The position numbers were made by a program, and so were the translations under genes. A DNA stretch of 64,000 bases from Clostridia bacterium. Its GTDB lineage: Bacteria > Bacillota > Clostridia > Peptostreptococcales > Anaerovoracaceae. Location of the stretch: positions 30,217 through 94,216 of the forward strand of contig JAKSSG010000001.1 of the NCBI GenBank assembly GCA_024403185.1, given 5' to 3'. Below the pieces are notes generated by a model that had not been told where the DNA came from, did no database searches, and saw only the letters and a list, made by a program, of their open reading frames with translations. How positions within the stretch are numbered: position 1 is the stretch's first letter; each line of letters begins with the position of its first letter. This document shows, piece after piece, positions 1-9,327 of this stretch.

Positions 1-1
1 T

Positions 2-385
2 GCTGACCTCTACGGACAGGTGTGTTCCGAATCAGTAGGCACAAGGCAGATTTCCGGTACGGGCGGACAGCTTGACTTCCTGACCGGTGCGGCACTGTCG
101 GAAGGCGGACGTGCATTCATCTGCATGCCTTCAACCAGAACAGACAAAAACGGCAATGTTTCATCGAATATCAAGCCGTTCTTCACCGGCGGTGAAATCA
201 TCACTTCACCTCGAAGCCAGTCCCATCTCTTCGCAACTGAGTACGGTGCAGTTAACCTGGCCGGCAAGAGTACATGGGAACGTGCTGAAATGCTGATTTC
301 AATCGCACATCCGGATTTCCGCGAAGACCTGATAAAGGCTGCGGAAGAGCAGAAAATATGGCGCAAAAGCAATAAACATATATAA
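2..385 (+). CDS. CoA-transferase of the acetyl-CoA hydrolase / 4-hydroxybutyrate CoA-transferase family, C-terminal part (5' end outside window)
   Basis: Only about the last 127 codons are present; the frame is open to the left edge, so a GTG at 20 is not the start. The residues ([14 protein letters not shown], then a segment on hiding places such as FITGGEI-like and the LAGKS/RA end) fit the C-terminal half of acetate/butyrate- or 4-hydroxybutyrate CoA-transferases, which move CoA between short-chain acids during anaerobic fermentation in the cytoplasm. The C-terminus lies 34 bp before a 2-hydroxyacyl-CoA dehydratase-type activase, a context that suits fermentation through acyl-CoA intermediates. 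The exact acid substrate cannot be decided from this fragment; the catalytic glutamate lies outside the window. Confidence 0.8.
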   Translation, partial: ADLYGQVCSESVGTRQISGTGGQLDFLTGAALSEGGRAFICMPSTRTDKNGNVSSNIKPFFTGGEIITSPRSQSHLFATEYGAVNLAGKSTWERAEMLISIAHPDFREDLIKAAEEQKIWRKSNKHI

Positions 386-394
386 ATATATGTT
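375..394. promoter_or_regulatory. AT-only 9-bp inverted repeat overlapping the CoA-transferase stop codon
   Basis: Arms AACATATAT (375-383) and ATATATGTT (386-394) are exact complements around a 2-nt centre. The repeat spans the TAA stop and lies 24 bp before the next start codon. It could be an operator or a weak hairpin; no T-run follows, so it is not a good intrinsic terminator. Confidence 0.4.
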
Positions 395-418
395 ATCGAA
401 AGGACAACAGAGGAACGT

Positions 419-3400
419 ATGAGATTAGGAATCGATGTGGGATCAACAACTGTAAAGCTGGTGTTCCTGGACGACGACAACAACATTATCTATGACAGAT
501 ATGAGAGACACATGTCCAATGCTTTTCTGAAGGTACAGGAACTTATCAGAGAAGCTCACGAGGAGTTTGGTGCACAGGAGATTCAGGCCGTAATTACCGG
601 CTCGGGTGGACTCAGCATTGCCAAGCTTATTGACGTGCCTTTTGAGCAGGAGGTTATTTCCTGCAGCAAGGCTGTTGAAACTCTCATTCCCGAAACGGAT
701 ACAGCAATCGAGCTGGGCGGCGAGGATGCCAAGATCACATTCTACGACCAGACCATCGAGCAGAGAATGAACGGCACATGTGCAGGGGGCACAGGTGCAT
801 TCATCGACCAGATGGCAGTTCTGCTCAATACTGACGCTGACGGACTGAATGAGGCTTCAAAGAAGCACACTCTCATTTATCCGATAGCTGCACGCTGCGG
901 AGTTTTTGCAAAGACAGACATACAGCCGCTGATTAACGACGGTGCAAAGATCGAAAATCTTGCCGCTTCAATTTTCCAGGCTGTAGTTGACCAGACCATA
1001 TCAGGTCTTGCCTGCGGACATCCGATCAGAGGCAAAGTTGCATATCTGGGCGGACCGCTTTCATTCCTGTCAGAACTTAGAGACAGATTCACCGAAACAC
1101 TCAAGCTGGCTCCGGAAGATGTTATCTTCCCGGAAAACGGCAAGCTTTTTGTTGCCATGGGCGCAGCGTTCCTGGCAGGTGAAAAGGAAGCAACCAATCT
1201 GGAAGAAATCATGACAAAGCTCGAGAATGCGGACCAGACTGAGCTTTCGGATACAGCAAGAATCGAGCCTCTCTTCAGGGATGAAGAGGACTACAGGGAA
1301 TTCAAGGAGCGTCACGACAGGGCAAAGGTTAACAGAAAGCCGTTTGAAGAAGCAAAGGGCAGACTGTTCCTGGGCATTGACGCAGGTTCAACTACTACAA
1401 AATCGGTTGTAATGGACGACGACAAGAACGTCCTTTACACCTTCTACAGATCCAATCGGGGCAAGCCTATAGCACCAATCATTGAAATGATTAAGGATGT
1501 TTACAGCAAGATGCCTGAAGGCTGCTACATCGGAGGGACAACCGTTACAGGATACGGTGAAAATCTTATCAAGGCCGCATTCAAGTGCGACATGGGCGTT
1601 ATTGAAACCATGGCTCACTACAAGGCAGCGGAAGAGTTCCTGCCCGGCGTTGAGTTCATTCTGGACATTGGCGGTCAGGACATGAAGTGCATGGAAATAA
1701 AGAACAACGCAATCTACAACATCATGCTTAACGAGGCATGTTCATCCGGTTGCGGTTCATTCATAGAGACATATGCCAAGTCAGTGCAGATGGACGTGCC
1801 TGATTTTGCAAATGAAGCGCTGTTTGCAGAGGGCCCGGTAGACCTGGGAACCAGATGCACAGTATTCATGAACTCAAAGGTTAAGCAGGCTCAGAAGGAA
1901 GGCGCCACAATCGGTGACATTTCTGCAGGCCTGTCATATTCGGTTATCAAGAACGCCCTCTACAAAGTTATCAAGCTGAGAAATCCTGAGGATGCCGGCG
2001 AGAAGATCGTCGTTCAGGGCGGAACATTCCTGAATGAGGCCGTTCTCAGATCCATTGAGAGAATCCTGGGCAAGGACGTTGTAAGACCTGACATCGCAGG
2101 ACTCATGGGCGCATTCGGCGCAGCACTCGTTGCCAGGGAGAACTATGTTGAAGGCACTGAATCCGGACTTCTGAAGATGGATGAGCTTGAGTCATTTGAC
2201 GTTGAAACTTCAACCACCAGATGCAAGGGCTGCGAAAACAACTGCCTGCTTACAATCAACAAGTTCGCAGACGGAACAAGAATGATTACAGGAAACAGAT
2301 GTGAAAAGGGCGAGGGCAAGACGGAAAAGACAAACGACATCCCGAACCTTTACGAATACAAGTACGACAGGCTCTTTGACTATGTTCCTCTCGAAGCGGA
2401 CCAGGCGCCAAGAGGCTGTATCGGAATTCCGCGTGTGCTGAACATGTACGAGAACTACCCGTTCTGGTTTACTTTCTGGAACAGCCTGGGATTCAGAGTG
2501 GTACTGTCGCCGCAGAGCAGAAAATCCATTTATGAAATGGGAATGGATACTATTTCATCCGATACGGCATGCTATCCGGCCAAGCTGGTTCACGGACATG
2601 TGAAGTGGCTCATTGAGGACGGCCAGAAGTTCATATTCTACCCGAGCATCAACTATGAGCGCGTAGAGGACGAAAAGCAGCCTAATCACTACAACTGTCC
2701 GATCGTTGCAACCTACCCTGAGGTAATTGCCAACAACATGGACGAGGCAATCGATGAAAACGGTGTTGATTTCATGCACCCGTTCCTGCCGTATGACAAC
2801 GACAAGCGCCTTATCAAGGAGCTTGCAAATCTGCTTGCCGGCAGAGGCATCAGCAGATCGGAAGTTGCAAAGGCAGTCACAGAGGCTCGTGCGGAGGACA
2901 GACGCTTCCACGAGGACATGAGAAAGGCGGGAGAGGACGCTCTGAAGTTTGCAGAGGAGCATGGTCTCAAGTCAATCGTTCTCGCGGGAAGACCATATCA
3001 TGTTGACCCTGAAATCAACCACGGCATGGACAAGATGATCAACTCCTTCGGAATGATAGTTCTGACTGAGGATTCCATCGCTCACAAGGGTTTCTTCGAA
3101 AGACCTATCAGAGTTCTTGACCAGTGGATGTACCACACGAGAATGTACAGAGCAGCAGTATTCACGGGAACCCGTGATGACATTGAACTCATTCAGCTCA
3201 ATTCATTCGGATGCGGTCTTGATGCCGTAACGACAGACGAGGTTGCGGAAATCTGCCACAAGAACAACAAGCTCTATACTGTACTGAAGATAGACGAAGG
3301 TTCAAACCTGGGCGCAGCCAAGATTAGAATCAGATCCCTGGCGGCAGCCATGGCTGAACGTGAAAAGAACAATGTCAAGGCCCAGCCTGACAGTTCCCCA

Positions 3401-4654
3401 TATGAACGTGCATACTTCACTAAGGAAATGAGAGATGAGGGGTACACCATCCTCATGCCGCAGATGTCACCGATACACTGGAATCTGGTTGAGGCCATGA
3501 TGCAGTCATGCGGTTACAATGTTGTACAGCTTCCTCCTGTAAGCGTTCACGCTGTAGATGAGGGCCTGAAGTATGTCAACAACGATGCATGCTATCCGAC
3601 AATTGTAGCTTTGGGACAGACCATAGCAGCTCTGAAATCAGGAGAGTATGACCTGAACAAGTGCGCTATCTTCATGTCGCAGACAGGCGGACAGTGCAGG
3701 GCATCAAACTATGTTTCACTTCTGCGTAAGGCACTCGTTGACATGGAAATGCCTCAGATTCCGATCATTTCAGTCAATATGGCCGGCCTCGAAAAGAACC
3801 CGGGCTTCAAGCTTCTGGACTATAATCTGATCAAGAAAGGCATGATGGCAATAGCTTACGGCGACCTCTTCATGAGAGTGCTCTATGCAACAAGACCTTA
3901 TGAGGTTGAGCCGGGAAGCGCAAACGCCCTCTACGAAAAGTGGAACAAGATCGCCATCAGGAACTGCCGGAACGGCAACTGGAGCGAATACAAGAAGAAC
4001 TGCAAAGGTATTTGCACTGACTTCGACGAATTGCCTCTGCGTGACATAAAGAAGCCGAAGGTTGGCGTGGTTGGCGAGATACTGGTTAAGTATCATCCGA
4101 CTGCCAACAATGATATCGTAGGCGTAATCGAGGATGAGGGCGGTGAAGCCGTTGTGCTCGATCTGATGGACTTCCTGCTTTACGGCATGGAAAACAAGAA
4201 GTTTAACTATCATCATCTGTCGGGCTCATGGACTCAGATGGTAGGCAACAATGCGGCTATCAGGATTCTGGAAATGATCAGAAAGCCGACCAGAGTTGCT
4301 CTTCGCGAGTCAATGAGGTTCAAGGAGCCGGCTAAGATTCATGATACCGCAATGTCGGCATCCCAGGTTATTTCACTGGGCAGCCAGTGCGGTGAGGGAT
4401 GGCTTCTTACGGGTGAAATGGTTGAACTCATTGAGAACGGCGTTGAGAATATCGCATGTCTGCAGCCCTTCGCATGTCTGCCTAACCATGTAACCGGCAA
4501 GGGCATGATGAAGGCCATGCGCCGCTTCAGCCCGCAGGCAAATATCGTTGCCATTGACTTTGACCCGGGCGCTTCACATGTCAACCAGCTGAACAGAATC
4601 AAGCTGATGATGACCACGGCTCACAAAAATCTGGCAAAAAAGATGACAGAATAA
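419..4654 (+). CDS. Large acyl-CoA dehydratase activase-related protein (two BadF/BcrA-type ATPase domains plus COG3580/3581 region)
   Basis: A 1411-residue protein. Two ASKHA-fold ATPase domains are visible: [10 protein letters not shown] at the N-terminus and [10 protein letters not shown] near residue 318. Each is followed by the GG-rich and Cys-containing signatures of activators of 2-hydroxyacyl-CoA dehydratase and benzoyl-CoA reductase (for example [10 protein letters not shown] and [10 protein letters not shown]), where cysteines hold the shared [4Fe-4S] cluster. A short Cys-rich stretch follows around residues 600-630 (CKGCENNC). The remainder, from about residue 665, matches the DUF2229/dehydratase-like half. 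Family activators use ATP to drive electron transfer to a partner dehydratase; no separate dehydratase subunits are seen here. These long fused proteins are common in Clostridia but their substrate is not established. The start has an AGAGGAA ribosome site just upstream. Confidence 0.88.
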   Translation: MRLGIDVGSTTVKLVFLDDDNNIIYDRYERHMSNAFLKVQELIREAHEEFGAQEIQAVITGSGGLSIAKLIDVPFEQEVISCSKAVETLIPETDTAIELGGEDAKITFYDQTIEQRMNGTCAGGTGAFIDQMAVLLNTDADGLNEASKKHTLIYPIAARCGVFAKTDIQPLINDGAKIENLAASIFQAVVDQTISGLACGHPIRGKVAYLGGPLSFLSELRDRFTETLKLAPEDVIFPENGKLFVAMGAAFLAGEKEATNLEEIMTKLENADQTELSDTARIEPLFRDEEDYREFKERHDRAKVNRKPFEEAKGRLFLGIDAGSTTTKSVVMDDDKNVLYTFYRSNRGKPIAPIIEMIKDVYSKMPEGCYIGGTTVTGYGENLIKAAFKCDMGVIETMAHYKAAEEFLPGVEFILDIGGQDMKCMEIKNNAIYNIMLNEACSSGCGSFIETYAKSVQMDVPDFANEALFAEGPVDLGTRCTVFMNSKVKQAQKEGATIGDISAGLSYSVIKNALYKVIKLRNPEDAGEKIVVQGGTFLNEAVLRSIERILGKDVVRPDIAGLMGAFGAALVARENYVEGTESGLLKMDELESFDVETSTTRCKGCENNCLLTINKFADGTRMITGNRCEKGEGKTEKTNDIPNLYEYKYDRLFDYVPLEADQAPRGCIGIPRVLNMYENYPFWFTFWNSLGFRVVLSPQSRKSIYEMGMDTISSDTACYPAKLVHGHVKWLIEDGQKFIFYPSINYERVEDEKQPNHYNCPIVATYPEVIANNMDEAIDENGVDFMHPFLPYDNDKRLIKELANLLAGRGISRSEVAKAVTEARAEDRRFHEDMRKAGEDALKFAEEHGLKSIVLAGRPYHVDPEINHGMDKMINSFGMIVLTEDSIAHKGFFERPIRVLDQWMYHTRMYRAAVFTGTRDDIELIQLNSFGCGLDAVTTDEVAEICHKNNKLYTVLKIDEGSNLGAAKIRIRSLAAAMAEREKNNVKAQPDSSPYERAYFTKEMRDEGYTILMPQMSPIHWNLVEAMMQSCGYNVVQLPPVSVHAVDEGLKYVNNDACYPTIVALGQTIAALKSGEYDLNKCAIFMSQTGGQCRASNYVSLLRKALVDMEMPQIPIISVNMAGLEKNPGFKLLDYNLIKKGMMAIAYGDLFMRVLYATRPYEVEPGSANALYEKWNKIAIRNCRNGNWSEYKKNCKGICTDFDELPLRDIKKPKVGVVGEILVKYHPTANNDIVGVIEDEGGEAVVLDLMDFLLYGMENKKFNYHHLSGSWTQMVGNNAAIRILEMIRKPTRVALRESMRFKEPAKIHDTAMSASQVISLGSQCGEGWLLTGEMVELIENGVENIACLQPFACLPNHVTGKGMMKAMRRFSPQANIVAIDFDPGASHVNQLNRIKLMMTTAHKNLAKKMTE

Positions 4655-4672
4655 CCTCAGTTGTTGTATAAT
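4643..4672 (+). promoter_or_regulatory. Candidate sigma-A promoter for yebC
   Basis: ATGACA (4643-4648), an 18-bp spacer and a perfect TATAAT (4667-4672) stand 42 bp before the yebC start. The -35 box overlaps the end of the activase gene. Confidence 0.5.
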
Positions 4673-4713
4673 AACTGTCGGAATATTTTTAATTAAAGAT
4701 AGGAGGTGTCTTA

Positions 4714-5445
4714 ATGGGAAGACACGGTACAATTGCAGGCAGAAAGGCAGCGCAGGACTCTAAGCGTTCAGCGATGTTCACAAAGTATGCCAGACAGATC
4801 ATAGTTGCTGCAAAGGCAGGCGGAGACCCTGAATACAATGCTACACTCAGAGTAGCCATTGCAAAGGCAAAGGGCATAGGCATGCCTAATGACAATATCA
4901 AGAAAGCCATCAAGAAGGGTACTGGAGAGCTGGAAGGCGAAACCTACTCAGAACTGAGCTTTGAAGGATATGGAATCGGCGGAGTTGCTGTTATCGTTGA
5001 AGCGCTGACTGACAACACAAACAGAACAACTGCTGCTGTAAGATCAACATTTGACAAGCATGGCGGGAACCTGGGCACACCGGGCTGCGTATCATACATG
5101 TTTAACAGAAAGGGCGTTCTCATTCTTGAAAAGACTGATGAAATCGATGAGGACGAACTCATGATGACTGCGCTTGATGCAGGTGCAGACGACATGGAAG
5201 TTAATGAGGACAGCTTTGTGATCTATACAGAGCCGGGAGCATTCAACGATGTTCACGGTGCGCTGACAGATGCAGGTTACGAATTCGTTGAATCCGAAGT
5301 TGAGTACGTTCCATCAATGGAAGCTGCTCCGAAGGATGAAAACGACCTTAAGAAACTGAAGAAGATGATTGACATTCTGGAAGATAACGATGACGTTCAG
5401 AAGGTACATCATAACTGCAGTGTTGACCTCGAAGAAGTAGAATAA
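4714..5445 (+). CDS. yebC: YebC/PmpR family regulatory protein
   Basis: 243 residues, the usual family length, beginning MGRHGTIAGRKAAQDSKR, with the family's acidic middle (IDEDELMMTALDAGADD) and closing LEDNDDVQKVHHN. YebC-family proteins are cytoplasmic; they were described as DNA-binding regulators, and newer work places some members on the ribosome, easing translation of difficult sequences such as proline runs. A strong AGGAGGTG ribosome site lies 8 nt before ATG. The gene has its own candidate promoter and is followed by a hairpin, so it is probably a single-gene unit. Confidence 0.95.
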   Translation: MGRHGTIAGRKAAQDSKRSAMFTKYARQIIVAAKAGGDPEYNATLRVAIAKAKGIGMPNDNIKKAIKKGTGELEGETYSELSFEGYGIGGVAVIVEALTDNTNRTTAAVRSTFDKHGGNLGTPGCVSYMFNRKGVLILEKTDEIDEDELMMTALDAGADDMEVNEDSFVIYTEPGAFNDVHGALTDAGYEFVESEVEYVPSMEAAPKDENDLKKLKKMIDILEDNDDVQKVHHNCSVDLEEVE

Positions 5446-5450
5446 TAATT

Positions 5451-5494
5451 AACCATGAGCCCTTTTACTGTGCAGTAAAGGGGCTCTGCTGGTT
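5451..5494 (+). terminator. Long hairpin after yebC, terminator-like but without a U-tract
   Basis: Arms AACCA (5451-5455) and TGGTT (5490-5494) enclose GAGCCCTTTTACTG (5457-5470) paired with CAGTAAAGGGGCTC (5473-5486), with one shifted G. It starts 6 bp after the yebC stop. No run of T follows, so it may act as an mRNA 3' end stabiliser rather than a classical intrinsic terminator. The next 100 bp up to the 6S gene hold only a small AAGCC/GGCTT hairpin near 5538-5555. Confidence 0.5.
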
Positions 5495-5600
5495 AAGGGG
5501 ACAGAGTCAGATATACAACGGAATATGATAATCACAATAAGCCAATTAAGGCTTACGGTTCAGCCATTTTAGTGGTAGAATAGATTCATATTCAATTTAG

Positions 5601-5792
5601 AAAATAATCCTGAGTTGTGCGATGGGTACTTTATAATTCAACCTACATCATCACATAGGGAGCCCGGGTCCGGATCTGAATATGTCAGGCCCGCTCTGAT
5701 GGGAAGACAGAAAACAGAGGCAGGGCACCCACCTAACAATAGTTAGGGCGTGAATTATAAGCCTGACGGCAACCCGGGGTTATTGATTTTTT
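5601..5792 (+). ncRNA. ssrS: 6S RNA (RNA polymerase-binding regulatory RNA)
   Basis: No protein frame fits this stretch, but it folds like 6S RNA. The ends pair: AATAATCCTGAGTTG (5603-5617) with CAACCCGGGGTTATT (5770-5784), 15 positions with wobbles and one mismatch. A second exact stem joins TTATAATTCA (5632-5641) to TGAATTATAA (5751-5760). Next comes the open central bubble, whose 3' side carries the small hairpin CCTAAC-aata-GTTAGG (5732-5747), then a terminal arm. The CTGAGTTGTGCG start and GCCTGACGGC end resemble conserved 6S elements. The 3' end runs into GATTTTTT (5785-5792), a plausible terminator tail. 6S RNA binds the housekeeping holoenzyme as a mimic of an open promoter and dampens transcription in stationary phase. 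I could not identify its own promoter boxes with confidence. Confidence 0.88.
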
Positions 5793-5829
5793 AGGGCAGA
5801 TTATATTTAGAAACATTACAATTAAACGA

Positions 5830-6651
5830 ATGACAGCATTATCACCTAAAGAAATAATGGAAAAGCAGTCCGATGCGTCCATCGGCAAGGCAGAGGGAGG
5901 AGTACTGAAGTTATTCATTCTCGGTATTCTTGCCGGAGCTTTTATTGCCTTTGGAGCATGCGGAAGTCTGATGGCATCCTTTAATCTGACTTCAGATTCT
6001 GCGACCTTCGGCATAGGCAAGGTAGTAATGGGAGCTGTATTCCCTGTAGGTCTGATGATGGTCGTAATGTGCGGAGCAGAGCTGTTTACAGGCAACTGCC
6101 TCATGGTCATAGGTGCCCTGGACAAAAAGATAAGATGGGGCCGTATCTGGAGAAACTGGGCGATAGTATACGTAGGTAACTTTGTCGGTTCCGTTCTCAT
6201 AGCTCTCTGTGCCAAAGTCAGCGGCATGTGGGATTCAGGCGGCGGACTTCTGGGAGCCATGACAGTCAAGACGGCAATAGGTAAATGCGGTCTTGATTTC
6301 GGCCAGGCGGTAGTAATGGGCATATGCTGCAATGTGCTTGTATGCCTTGCCGTATGGATGGCTACCGGTTCGTCGGAAACCATCGGAAAAATCTTCGCAA
6401 TCTGGTTCTGCATAGGTCTTTTCATAGTCTGCGGATTCGAGCACAGCGTGGCTAACATGTACTTTATACCGGCCGGAATGATGGCCGCCGGAAACGATGC
6501 ATATATTAGTCTTCTGGGGCTTGACACAAGCGGTCTGACGGTGTTTAATTTCGTTGTAGGAAATCTTCTTCCTGTTACAATAGGCAATATTCTCGGGGGC
6601 TCACTGTTTGTAGGAGCTACCTACTGGCTGACGTACAGGAAGTTGAAATAA
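5830..6651 (+). CDS. Formate/nitrite transporter (FNT) family channel
   Basis: 273 residues with the N-terminal SPKEI segment, KAEGG, and six hydrophobic helices, including LGILAGAFIAFGA and the MCGAELFTGNC stretch typical of FNT pentameric channels for formate, nitrite or hydrosulfide. In a fermenter formate is the simplest guess, but specificity is not readable here. The ATG chosen gives the complete family N-terminus; a later ATG at 5860 would clip it. No good Shine-Dalgarno precedes it. The gene stands immediately after the 6S RNA gene and could be reached by read-through from it; a TATATT at 5802-5807 is a possible -10. Confidence 0.9.
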   Translation: MTALSPKEIMEKQSDASIGKAEGGVLKLFILGILAGAFIAFGACGSLMASFNLTSDSATFGIGKVVMGAVFPVGLMMVVMCGAELFTGNCLMVIGALDKKIRWGRIWRNWAIVYVGNFVGSVLIALCAKVSGMWDSGGGLLGAMTVKTAIGKCGLDFGQAVVMGICCNVLVCLAVWMATGSSETIGKIFAIWFCIGLFIVCGFEHSVANMYFIPAGMMAAGNDAYISLLGLDTSGLTVFNFVVGNLLPVTIGNILGGSLFVGATYWLTYRKLK

Positions 6652-6655
6652 AAAC

Positions 6656-6674
6656 ATGACAGATTAACTGTCAT
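6656..6674. promoter_or_regulatory. Perfect 7-bp inverted repeat between the FNT and OPT genes
   Basis: ATGACAG-ATTAA-CTGTCAT. It starts 5 bp after the FNT stop and ends 36 bp before the OPT start. A run of six T follows only after 8 nt (6683-6688), so it is either a weak terminator or an operator for the transporter gene. Confidence 0.45.
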
Positions 6675-6710
6675 AACAAAACTTTTTTCAATTTAATAAA
6701 GGAGAAACAA

Positions 6711-8312
6711 ATGAAAGATCAGCTAACTGTTAGAGGTATGGTGATCGGCGCTCTGGGAGTAATTGTTATTACAACAAGCTCCATGTTCATTGCGCTGAAA
6801 CTAAGCTCACTGCCGTGGCCAATTATTTTCGTAGCATTGGTATCAATGTTCTGCCTGAAAGCAATGGGTAACACCAACCTGAAGGAAATCAATGTTACAC
6901 AGACGGCCATGTCAGCCGGTGCGATGGTAGCGGGCGGACTCGCGTTTACTATTCCGGGTATCTGGATGCTAAATCCCGATGCGGAGGTAAACTGGGTCAT
7001 GCTGCTTATCCTGACCCTGGGCGGTACCGTGCTTGGTCTTATTTTTACGGCCTTATGCAGGAACCACTTCATTGAAAGAACCGAGCATTCTTTCCCTATG
7101 GGGCAGGCATGTGCTGAAACCCTTGAAGCAGGTGACGAGGGCGGTCATCAGGCAAGACTCCTGTTCATTACAATGGGAGCAGCTGCTGTATTCACTTTTA
7201 TCAGAGACTGGTTCGGAAAGATTCCGGCTGTACTGATGAATCAGAAGATGGCTGCATACGGCTCATACTGCGGAGTCTACATCTGTCCGATGCTTGTTGG
7301 TATCGGATACCTTATAGGTGTAGTTCCGATCTTCGTATGGTTTGCAGGCACTCTCATTGCAGACTTCGGCATTCTCTTCGGAGGAACCGAACTGGGACTC
7401 TGGGATGTTGCCACAGCGGGAACCATCAAATCATCACTGGGCATCGGCCTCATGGTCGGCACAGGAATAGGCATCATATGCAAAAGTATTCTGCCTAAGG
7501 CAAAGAAAATATTCGGAAGCATGTTCATGAAGGAATATGCCGGAGACTCCATCGTTCCGATGAGATGGGCACCGATTCTTCTGGTGATTCTGGCATTCGT
7601 ATTTACTCTCGTGCTTCACATGGGCGTAATTCCTTCAATCATCACGATTATAGGCGTATGGGTTACAACGGCCATGGCAGCCGAGTGCGTAGGCATGTCC
7701 GGCATCAACCCTATGGAAATCTTCGGAATTATCGTTCTCATAGCAGCCAAGGCATGCTGGTCAATGGGAACTACAGAGGCCTTCTTTGTTGCAGCTATCG
7801 TAGCTGTAGCCTGCGGCCTTTGCGGTGACGTAATGAACGACTTCAAGGCCGGACAGCATCTGGAGACCGATCCGAAGGCTCAGTGGATTGCTGAATGCAT
7901 CGGCGGAATTATCGGCGCATTCGTATCCGTAGGCGTTCTCATGGTAATAATAACCGCATACGGCGGCGACTGCTTCGGCGGAGAAATGTTCCCGGCAGCA
8001 CAGGCCGGTGCCGTATCGGCAATGGTTGGCGGAATATCACATCTGCCTGCATTCTTCATCGGAATGGGCGCGGCAATTCTGCTGTACTTCCTGAACTTCC
8101 CGGTAATGACTCTGGGCCTGGGCGTATATCTTCCGTTCTACATGTCAGCAACAGCTTTCGTAGGCGGACTGCTCAGATTCATCGTTGATAAATTCGCACC
8201 TAAATTCGAAGAAAACAAGACAGGAACAATCATCGCATCAGGACTTCTGGGCGGCGAAGGTATTACGGGTGTAGTAATCGCCCTGATAATTGCCGTTCAG
8301 GCGATAGTATGA
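6711..8312 (+). CDS. OPT/YSL-family oligopeptide transporter
   Basis: 533 residues, almost entirely hydrophobic with about a dozen or more membrane segments. The N-terminal LTVRGMVIGALG, the NVTQTAMSAG region and the SFPMGQACAETLEA motif between helices match OPT-family permeases, which bring in peptides or metal-peptide complexes using the proton gradient. A perfect AAAGGAG lies 8 nt before ATG. A P1-family aminopeptidase follows 34 bp downstream, so the pair probably takes up and trims small peptides or amino acid derivatives. The exact substrate is unknown. Confidence 0.85.
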   Translation: MKDQLTVRGMVIGALGVIVITTSSMFIALKLSSLPWPIIFVALVSMFCLKAMGNTNLKEINVTQTAMSAGAMVAGGLAFTIPGIWMLNPDAEVNWVMLLILTLGGTVLGLIFTALCRNHFIERTEHSFPMGQACAETLEAGDEGGHQARLLFITMGAAAVFTFIRDWFGKIPAVLMNQKMAAYGSYCGVYICPMLVGIGYLIGVVPIFVWFAGTLIADFGILFGGTELGLWDVATAGTIKSSLGIGLMVGTGIGIICKSILPKAKKIFGSMFMKEYAGDSIVPMRWAPILLVILAFVFTLVLHMGVIPSIITIIGVWVTTAMAAECVGMSGINPMEIFGIIVLIAAKACWSMGTTEAFFVAAIVAVACGLCGDVMNDFKAGQHLETDPKAQWIAECIGGIIGAFVSVGVLMVIITAYGGDCFGGEMFPAAQAGAVSAMVGGISHLPAFFIGMGAAILLYFLNFPVMTLGLGVYLPFYMSATAFVGGLLRFIVDKFAPKFEENKTGTIIASGLLGGEGITGVVIALIIAVQAIV

Positions 8313-8346
8313 TGCAAAGGCAATAAATGCTGAAAGAGGAAAAGTC

Positions 8347-9315
8347 ATGAAAGAGATAAACATCAGAGATATTGAAGGATTTCGCATAGGTAATGCCACA
8401 AATGCCGAAGGCGGCACAGGTACTACGGTAATAATCTGCGAGGAGGGGGCAATGACGGGACTGAGCGTTCTGGGTGCAGCTCCCGCTTCCAGAGAGACTG
8501 AACTGCTTAAGCCCCTCATGGCATGTGATGCCGTTCACGCTGTAACGCTGACAGGCGGAAGCGCATACGGACTGAATGCAACTGATGGCGTTCTGAAATA
8601 CCTTGAGGAGAAGGGAATAGGCTTTGATGTAGGTCTCGGCGTAGTTCCGATTACACCTACATCGGCAATTTTTGACCTGGTTGTCGGCGATTTCAATGCC
8701 AGACCGACTGCTGACATGGGTTATGCGGCCGCAGCGGATTCCGAGACTGCAACCGATGTTCCTCACGGAAACATGGGCGTGGGAACAGGAGCAACTGCAG
8801 GTAAGTTCAAGGGCATGGAACAGTGCATGAAAACAGGCCTTGGTTCATATGCTGTTCAGATAGGAGATCTGAAGGTTGGTGCAATTGTAGCCGTAAATGC
8901 ACTTGGTGACATATTCGATGCCGATACGGGAAAGCAGCTTGCAGGCATGACAAATGCTGAACAGACCGCATTTGATAATGTTCAGCAGACAATGTGGGAA
9001 TCGGTTCAGCAGGACAAAAACGTTTTCACGGGCAATACCACAATAGGATGCGTGATTACAAACGCAAAGCTTCGCAAGGACCAGTGCTGCAAGCTGGCAG
9101 AAATGACTCATGACGGCTATGCCAGAGTCATCAGACCTGTTCATACAACTGCAGACGGAGATTCGATTTACTACATGGCTCACGGCGATGTTGAGGTTTA
9201 CCAGGATGCCCTGGGCGACCTTTCGGCCTATGTCATGTCAAAAGCGATAAATGACGCTGTCAGAAGCGCAGAGAGTGCATACGGCTTCAAAGCTGCATGC
9301 GACCTGAACCTGTAA
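8347..9315 (+). CDS. P1-family N-terminal-nucleophile aminopeptidase (DmpA/NylC type)
   Basis: 322 residues. The sequence has the family core: GLSVLGAAPASRETELL, the TLTGGSAYGL glycine loop and the self-cleavage region GNTTIG at residues 229-234. In relatives (DmpA, BapA, NylC) the precursor cuts itself just before a Ser or Thr, which then becomes the catalytic nucleophile; here Thr231 after Asn230 is the expected residue, giving subunits of about 230 and 92 residues. Members release D- or beta-amino acids or cleave amides. There is no signal peptide, so it works in the cytoplasm. It follows the OPT transporter closely and precedes a cytidine deaminase by 12 bp, suggesting one operon. Confidence 0.88.
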   Translation: MKEINIRDIEGFRIGNATNAEGGTGTTVIICEEGAMTGLSVLGAAPASRETELLKPLMACDAVHAVTLTGGSAYGLNATDGVLKYLEEKGIGFDVGLGVVPITPTSAIFDLVVGDFNARPTADMGYAAAADSETATDVPHGNMGVGTGATAGKFKGMEQCMKTGLGSYAVQIGDLKVGAIVAVNALGDIFDADTGKQLAGMTNAEQTAFDNVQQTMWESVQQDKNVFTGNTTIGCVITNAKLRKDQCCKLAEMTHDGYARVIRPVHTTADGDSIYYMAHGDVEVYQDALGDLSAYVMSKAINDAVRSAESAYGFKAACDLNL

Positions 9316-9327
9316 GGAGGTAATCAG

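Noticed and set aside
5733-6587. Long minus-strand frame opposite the FNT gene and 6S region
   Set aside because: No recognisable protein features; it mirrors the codon pattern of the genuine + strand FNT gene.
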